From Burkholderiales bacterium (GTDB lineage Bacteria > Pseudomonadota > Gammaproteobacteria > Burkholderiales > Casimicrobiaceae), in contig JACMNN010000154.1 in the NCBI GenBank assembly GCA_014378555.1, positions 1 through 32,046 of the forward strand: a stretch of DNA of 32,046 bases. Reading direction: 5' to 3'. The notes under the pieces were generated by a model. The model had not been told where the DNA came from. It saw only the letters and a program-made list of their open reading frames with translations, and searched no databases. The translations under genes and the position numbers were made by a program. Of the stretch, positions 28,635-32,046 are shown piece by piece (position 1 is the stretch's first letter; every line of letters begins with the position of its first letter).

Positions 28635-30341
28635 GTGAAGTTTCCCCAAATAGCTATCTGGCTGACCTTAAGCGTCGTCGCAGCACTCCCGCTAGGCCCC
28701 GTCGCTGCGCAGGCGCAACGTGCCGACGTGGCCGGCGGCATCGCGCCGCCCAAACTGGTGGTGGTCGTAGTGATCGACGGATTGCCACAAGAGCAATTGT
28801 TGAAGAGCTACGACTTGTTGGCGCCCAACGGCTTCCGTCGCCTGATGGACAAGGGCGCATGGTTTTCCGACGCGCATCAAGCCCACGCATTGACGGTGAC
28901 CGCGGTCGGTCATGCGGCCATTCTGTCGGGCGCGTACCCCTATCAAACCGGCATCATCGGTAATGACTGGAAGAGCCGCGACGGCAAGTTCATCTACAAC
29001 ACGGCGGACGCTGCGCACAAGTACCTCGACGGCACACCGACGACTGAAGACGACGGTGTCAGCCCGAAAAATTTACAGGTGAGTATGTTGGGTGACGAGT
29101 TGCGTTACGCGACCAACAATACAGGGCGAATTTTCTCCGTGTCCGGCAAGGATCGCGGCGCGATTTTGATGGCGGGCAAGACGGGTACGGCCTACATGCT
29201 TTCCAAAAAAACAGGTCGCTTCACCAGCACTAGTTATTACATGGACAAGCACCCGTCTTGGTGGGAAACATACTACGAAAAAAAGCCGCAAGATCAATGG
29301 TTTCATCAGCGCTGGAATCTATTGCTTGAAAATCCGAAGGCCTACCAACGCGCATTAGCAGACGGGCAGCCGTGGGCCGCGGTCTACAACAACATGACCT
29401 CAAAAATGGGCTACATGTATGGTCTCGGCGAGATCACACCGGGCCCGATTTATTACAGCATGCTGATCGCGGGCCCGTTTGGTGACGAGGCCACCGCTGA
29501 GTTTTCTACTTCGTTGCTTAAAAACGAGTCCATTGGCAAAAATCCGAGCGGCGCAACGGACATTCTGACCGTTAGTTTTTCAAGCCACGACTACATCAAT
29601 CACAATTTCGGGCCAGAGAGCATTCAGTCAATGGATCATCTGATTCGCCTTGATCGCACGCTCGCCAAATTTTTCGCCACGATCGACGCGCAAGTCGGTC
29701 GCGACAACGTGCTCACGCTACTGACCGCTGACCACGGATTCATGAATACGCCCGAATACAGCACTGCGCGTGGCTTCGACGCGGGGCGCGTAGATCCCAA
29801 AGCATTGCGAGGCACGGTCAATGCATTGGCCGAGAAGAAATTTGGCATCGCGAATCTCGCGCCGCAACACATGACCGGCGGCTGGACGCTGGATTACGCC
29901 GCGATGGACGCCAAGGGCGCGAACCGCGAAGAGGTGGAGAACTTTATGGCGCGTGCCGTGCTGGAACAGCCAGGCATGGCGTTCGCCTTCACACGCAGTC
30001 AGCTTGAGCGTGGCACGCTGCCGGCAACGCGTGTGGCAACACTGGTGCAGCGAGCGTGGCATCGGCAATTTGCCATTGATCTGGTCGTAGTGCAAAAGCC
30101 GTTTTATTATTTCCAAAGCCCATCGAACTCACCGCAGGCGGTGTGCTCGCACGGCTCGCCGTACAGCTACGACACCAACGTGCCGCTGATGGTTGAAGGT
30201 TCGAAATGGATCAAAGCAGGGCGCTACGGTCAGTACGCGGAGACGGTTGATATCGCACCCACGCTGGCGCAAATTTTGAACGTTCGCGTGCCCAGCGCAA
30301 GCGAAGGAAAAGTGCTGACGCAGATGCTGCAGGCGAGATAG
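28635..30341 (+). CDS. Secreted alkaline phosphatase (PafA-like, nucleotide pyrophosphatase superfamily)
   Basis: This 568-residue periplasmic metalloenzyme hydrolyses phosphate monoesters. The signal peptide is MKFPQIAIWLTLSVVAALPL followed by GPVAAQA. Metal ligands and nucleophile: Asp48 in VVVIDGLP, candidate nucleophile Thr89 in TVTAVGHAAILSGAYP, an SSHDYINHNFGPES block, ADHGF and a C-terminal CSHGSPYSYDTNVP block with the final His. This is the PafA type, which does not need PhoA's Ser nucleophile. The start is GTG at 28635 with GGAG 11 bases upstream; no better start is nearby. It stands alone, divergent from adhC. A phosphodiesterase activity is the main alternative. Confidence 0.87.
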   Translation: MKFPQIAIWLTLSVVAALPLGPVAAQAQRADVAGGIAPPKLVVVVVIDGLPQEQLLKSYDLLAPNGFRRLMDKGAWFSDAHQAHALTVTAVGHAAILSGAYPYQTGIIGNDWKSRDGKFIYNTADAAHKYLDGTPTTEDDGVSPKNLQVSMLGDELRYATNNTGRIFSVSGKDRGAILMAGKTGTAYMLSKKTGRFTSTSYYMDKHPSWWETYYEKKPQDQWFHQRWNLLLENPKAYQRALADGQPWAAVYNNMTSKMGYMYGLGEITPGPIYYSMLIAGPFGDEATAEFSTSLLKNESIGKNPSGATDILTVSFSSHDYINHNFGPESIQSMDHLIRLDRTLAKFFATIDAQVGRDNVLTLLTADHGFMNTPEYSTARGFDAGRVDPKALRGTVNALAEKKFGIANLAPQHMTGGWTLDYAAMDAKGANREEVENFMARAVLEQPGMAFAFTRSQLERGTLPATRVATLVQRAWHRQFAIDLVVVQKPFYYFQSPSNSPQAVCSHGSPYSYDTNVPLMVEGSKWIKAGRYGQYAETVDIAPTLAQILNVRVPSASEGKVLTQMLQAR

Positions 30342-30499
30342 AGAGGCAAACTCCACCCTTTATACGGCGTCTGGGGATTACTCAGTTTCACTCGTCCACC
30401 GCAGCTCCGCGTCCGACCGCTTAAGTCTTGTCGGCGCAATGATCACCCCTGACTGCCAGTCAAAAAAGTAAATCGGTAGGCGCGGCACTTTACGCTGAT

Positions 30500-31441
30500 T
30501 TACGGTGGCGTCAGGCGTGGATAGCTGAACAAAAGAAAGTGTGTCATATTGACCCCTAGATGGGCTGTAATAGCCCATTCAATGCGCCGTGTTTTTTCAT
30601 AAACGTAGGCGTAGCCTAGTCCTGCAATCGCCGCTGCCAACGCAAGCAATGGCCCACCCGCGATGTGCGCAATCCCGAAAATTGTTGCGCTGACGAAAAT
30701 GATCTGCCAGGTCTGCCCGAGCGCTTTCGGAAAAAATCGGCGCATCGCATCGTGCAGAAACATTCTGAAGAACACTTCTTCGGCGACGGTTGTAAAAAAT
30801 AAGTTCACGACGAAAAACAACATAACCGTGGCGACTTCTGGAACCTTGGGGGCCCAGCGCATGGCCCCCAACAGGCTCGCCGTGGTCATGGTGACAATTG
30901 CTATGACGACCACCGATGCGACAGTGATGCCAGCGTTCCGCAGAAATGAGGAGGGGCGCGCTTCGCGTCGGTATGGCAACTTCAAACCCGCCAGCGCAAT
31001 GACAAAAAGCAGCAAGCCGACTGCGGGTTTATCCAGATGGCCGAGCAACCAAAACCTCTGGCAGCCGTCGCACAGCGACATCGGAGCAAGCAACGGCAGG
31101 CCGTGAAATCCAGGTAATTTATGCGTGGCCAAAAGTACCGCGAAGACAATGAGTATTGCTGCCAGCAGCTTTGTCAAATAAGGGCGCGGCGCGACACGGT
31201 AGCCACAACAAACGATGGCGAATATCGCCAGTCCGGCAACCCCCTGCGCGTCAATCATGCCGCCGCTGGCGGCGAAGCCGAGCGTCAGCGTTGCAAACAG
31301 CGCGCCAGCACTAAGCCAACAACGACGCCAACGACCGTGCGTTCCACGCACGCAACAAAACGTGGCGATCGTCAAAGCCATCGCCACCAGCGCAAGCTGC
31401 CCGAACGTAGAAACCTGAGCGCACTGGGCGCACCAATCCAT
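30500..31441 (-). CDS. CPBP-family intramembrane glutamic endopeptidase
   Basis: This polytopic inner-membrane protein of about 313 residues belongs to the Rce1/CPBP family. Counting from a TTG one codon upstream, the three catalytic motifs are EExxxR (AEEVFFR, Glu222/Glu223/Arg227), FxxxH (FGIAH, Phe256 to His260) and HxxxN (HLGVN, His295 to Asn299). I count roughly eight hydrophobic stretches. The ATG at 31441 is preferred over the adjacent TTG at 31444; the GAGGA site fits either. An N-terminal CAQC and the later SLCDGC add an unusual number of cysteines. CPBP proteins include prenyl-protein proteases, bacteriocin self-immunity proteins and many of unknown role; no bacteriocin gene is seen nearby, so the function is open. 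Confidence 0.88.
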   Translation of the reverse strand: MDWCAQCAQVSTFGQLALVAMALTIATFCCVRGTHGRWRRCWLSAGALFATLTLGFAASGGMIDAQGVAGLAIFAIVCCGYRVAPRPYLTKLLAAILIVFAVLLATHKLPGFHGLPLLAPMSLCDGCQRFWLLGHLDKPAVGLLLFVIALAGLKLPYRREARPSSFLRNAGITVASVVVIAIVTMTTASLLGAMRWAPKVPEVATVMLFFVVNLFFTTVAEEVFFRMFLHDAMRRFFPKALGQTWQIIFVSATIFGIAHIAGGPLLALAAAIAGLGYAYVYEKTRRIEWAITAHLGVNMTHFLLFSYPRLTPP

Positions 31442-31444
31442 CAA

Positions 31445-31909
31445 ATTGCTTTCCTCTTAAACGAGCTCGCTGCGAACGGCATACTGCGTGAAATGAGTCA
31501 CGTGTGTGGCGCGCGTATTTTCAACTGCGGCATGTACTGCATCAATACCGCGCGCATCAGCAGCAGCACTGTAGCCGAAACGAGCCGGGAAAAGTCAGTT
31601 CATCCGCGCAGCGTCAGGTCGCTGCGCTGTGCTGCGGCCTGGGTCGTGAAGCGATAAGCGCATTGCCGCATCGCCACTGTTGTAGAGCAGCGCAGCGGCT
31701 ATGACCGGTAATGAGTGCTTGCTTGCGCCAGCCGCCCTTAGCGTCGGTCGGTACAAAGACCGTTTCGCAAGGGCTTGCGCCGATCTATCGTCGGCATGCT
31801 CGCGCCATTACGGTCAAGCCGTGGCGAAATCGAGGAGTTTGGGCCCAACCCAAATTTGTCCCGTTGGTGGCAATCATTGTTGGGTCTGTCGATGCAGGGC
31901 TTGCGGTAG
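31445..31909. other. Intergenic stretch with no supported gene
   Basis: About 465 bases lie between the protease gene and the tRNA. Several short frames are open on the plus strand but none has a ribosome-binding site or recognisable sequence; one ends in REGLEPPTKGL, the usual translation of the complement of a tRNA. No terminator for the tRNA is evident. Confidence 0.4.
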
Positions 31910-31986
31910 TGGTAGGCCGTGAGGGACTTGAACCCCCGACCAAAGGATTATGAGTCCTCTGCTCTAACCAACTGAGCTAACGGCCC
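31910..31986 (-). tRNA. tRNA with CAT anticodon (Ile2 or Met)
   Basis: This 77-base tRNA has an encoded CCA end (minus-strand 3' end at 31910). The acceptor stem GGGCCGT pairs with ACGGCCT (first pair G-U). The D arm starts GCTC, the anticodon loop reads CTCATAA with stem GAGGA/TCCTT (one G-T pair at the end), the variable loop is TGGTC and the T arm GGGGG-TTCAAGT-CCCTC. The CAT anticodon serves elongator Met, or Ile when the C is changed to lysidine. TTTGGTCGG in the variable region and the TTAGCTCAGTTGGTTAGAGCA opening are more like bacterial Ile2 than Met by eye. The identity is therefore unsettled. Confidence 0.95.
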
Positions 31987-31996
31987 ACTAGTTGTG

Positions 31997-32026
31997 ATTA
32001 TCGCATCGGCGGAGACCTGTTGTCTT
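31997..32026 (-). promoter_or_regulatory. Candidate promoter of the tRNA gene
   Basis: On the minus strand, a -10 GATAAT (31997-32002) is preceded at 18 bases by AAGACA (32021-32026), which matches the last four bases of TTGACA. The predicted start lies only a few bases ahead of the tRNA 5' end at 31986. Confidence 0.5.
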
Positions 32027-32046
32027 CAACCGACCACCGCTTGGCG

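Noticed and set aside
30378-30578. 66-codon minus-strand frame overlapping the 3' end of the CPBP protease gene
   Set aside because: Sequence (IYFFDWQSGVIIAPTRL) is plausible as a protein fragment but there is no ribosome-binding site and no family match; too weak to call.
30500-31441. Bacteriocin immunity or Abi-type phage defence role for the CPBP protein
   Set aside because: The family includes such members, but no bacteriocin, peptide precursor or defence genes are adjacent; the role cannot be inferred.
31711-31953. Plus-strand frame ending in REGLEPPTKGL
   Set aside because: This peptide is the standard mistranslation of the strand opposite a tRNA gene.

Overview
The window looks like a chromosomal segment of a betaproteobacterium, most probably Burkholderiales. 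The evidence is gene order and protein style: glyS-gmhB-plsC-YgjP-like metalloprotease; divergent cyaY / lptM-lysA; a KPAAKK-type histone H1-like protein; gloB divergent from a methyltransferase-rnhA pair; and the adhC-fghA formaldehyde module. Base composition is moderately GC-rich by eye. No genus can be assigned from the sequence alone.

Region 1 (1-4916) is housekeeping: the 3' end of glyS, gmhB (LPS heptose), plsC (phospholipid acylation), a zinc metalloprotease, cyaY (iron-sulfur), and lptM-lysA (outer-membrane assembly lipoprotein and lysine/DAP). Region 2 (4917-10929) holds a long AT-rich leader and the lysine/alanine/proline repeat protein, two hairpin terminators, mltD, gloB, the methyltransferase-rnhA pair and radC. 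Region 3 (10930-15275, minus strand) looks like a catabolic operon: a DenD-like dehydrogenase, a class II aldolase, an APH-type kinase and an ACAD10/11-type acyl-CoA dehydrogenase. The last two together form a split version of mammalian ACAD11 and suggest 4-hydroxyacyl-CoA catabolism. Region 4 (15368-17105, plus strand) is a tightly overlapping trio: 2OG-Fe(II) oxygenase, dtd and a VOC protein.

Region 5 (17106-24666) is the accessory part. Two tandem paralogous periplasmic binding proteins on the plus strand face two tandem paralogous peptide-type binding proteins on the minus strand. Between them lies a broken IS110-family element with a structured flank, a four-copy TTGGGG tract and an inverted pair of REP-like palindromes. 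None of the four binding proteins has a permease or ATPase gene in the window, and the IS scar sits where both operons would be expected to continue. A second REP-type inverted pair overlaps the 5' end of the last binding-protein gene.

Region 6 (24667-31986) has glutathione peroxidase, a MetC-like PLP lyase, fghA/adhC (glutathione-dependent formaldehyde oxidation, one-base overlap), a secreted PafA-type alkaline phosphatase, a CPBP intramembrane protease and a CAT-anticodon tRNA at the right edge.

The strongest leads for new biology are the kinase/ACAD pair with its unusual neighbours, the IS110 scar between orphan binding proteins, and the repeat elements that touch coding starts. No CRISPR array, toxin-antitoxin, prophage or recognisable defence system was seen.
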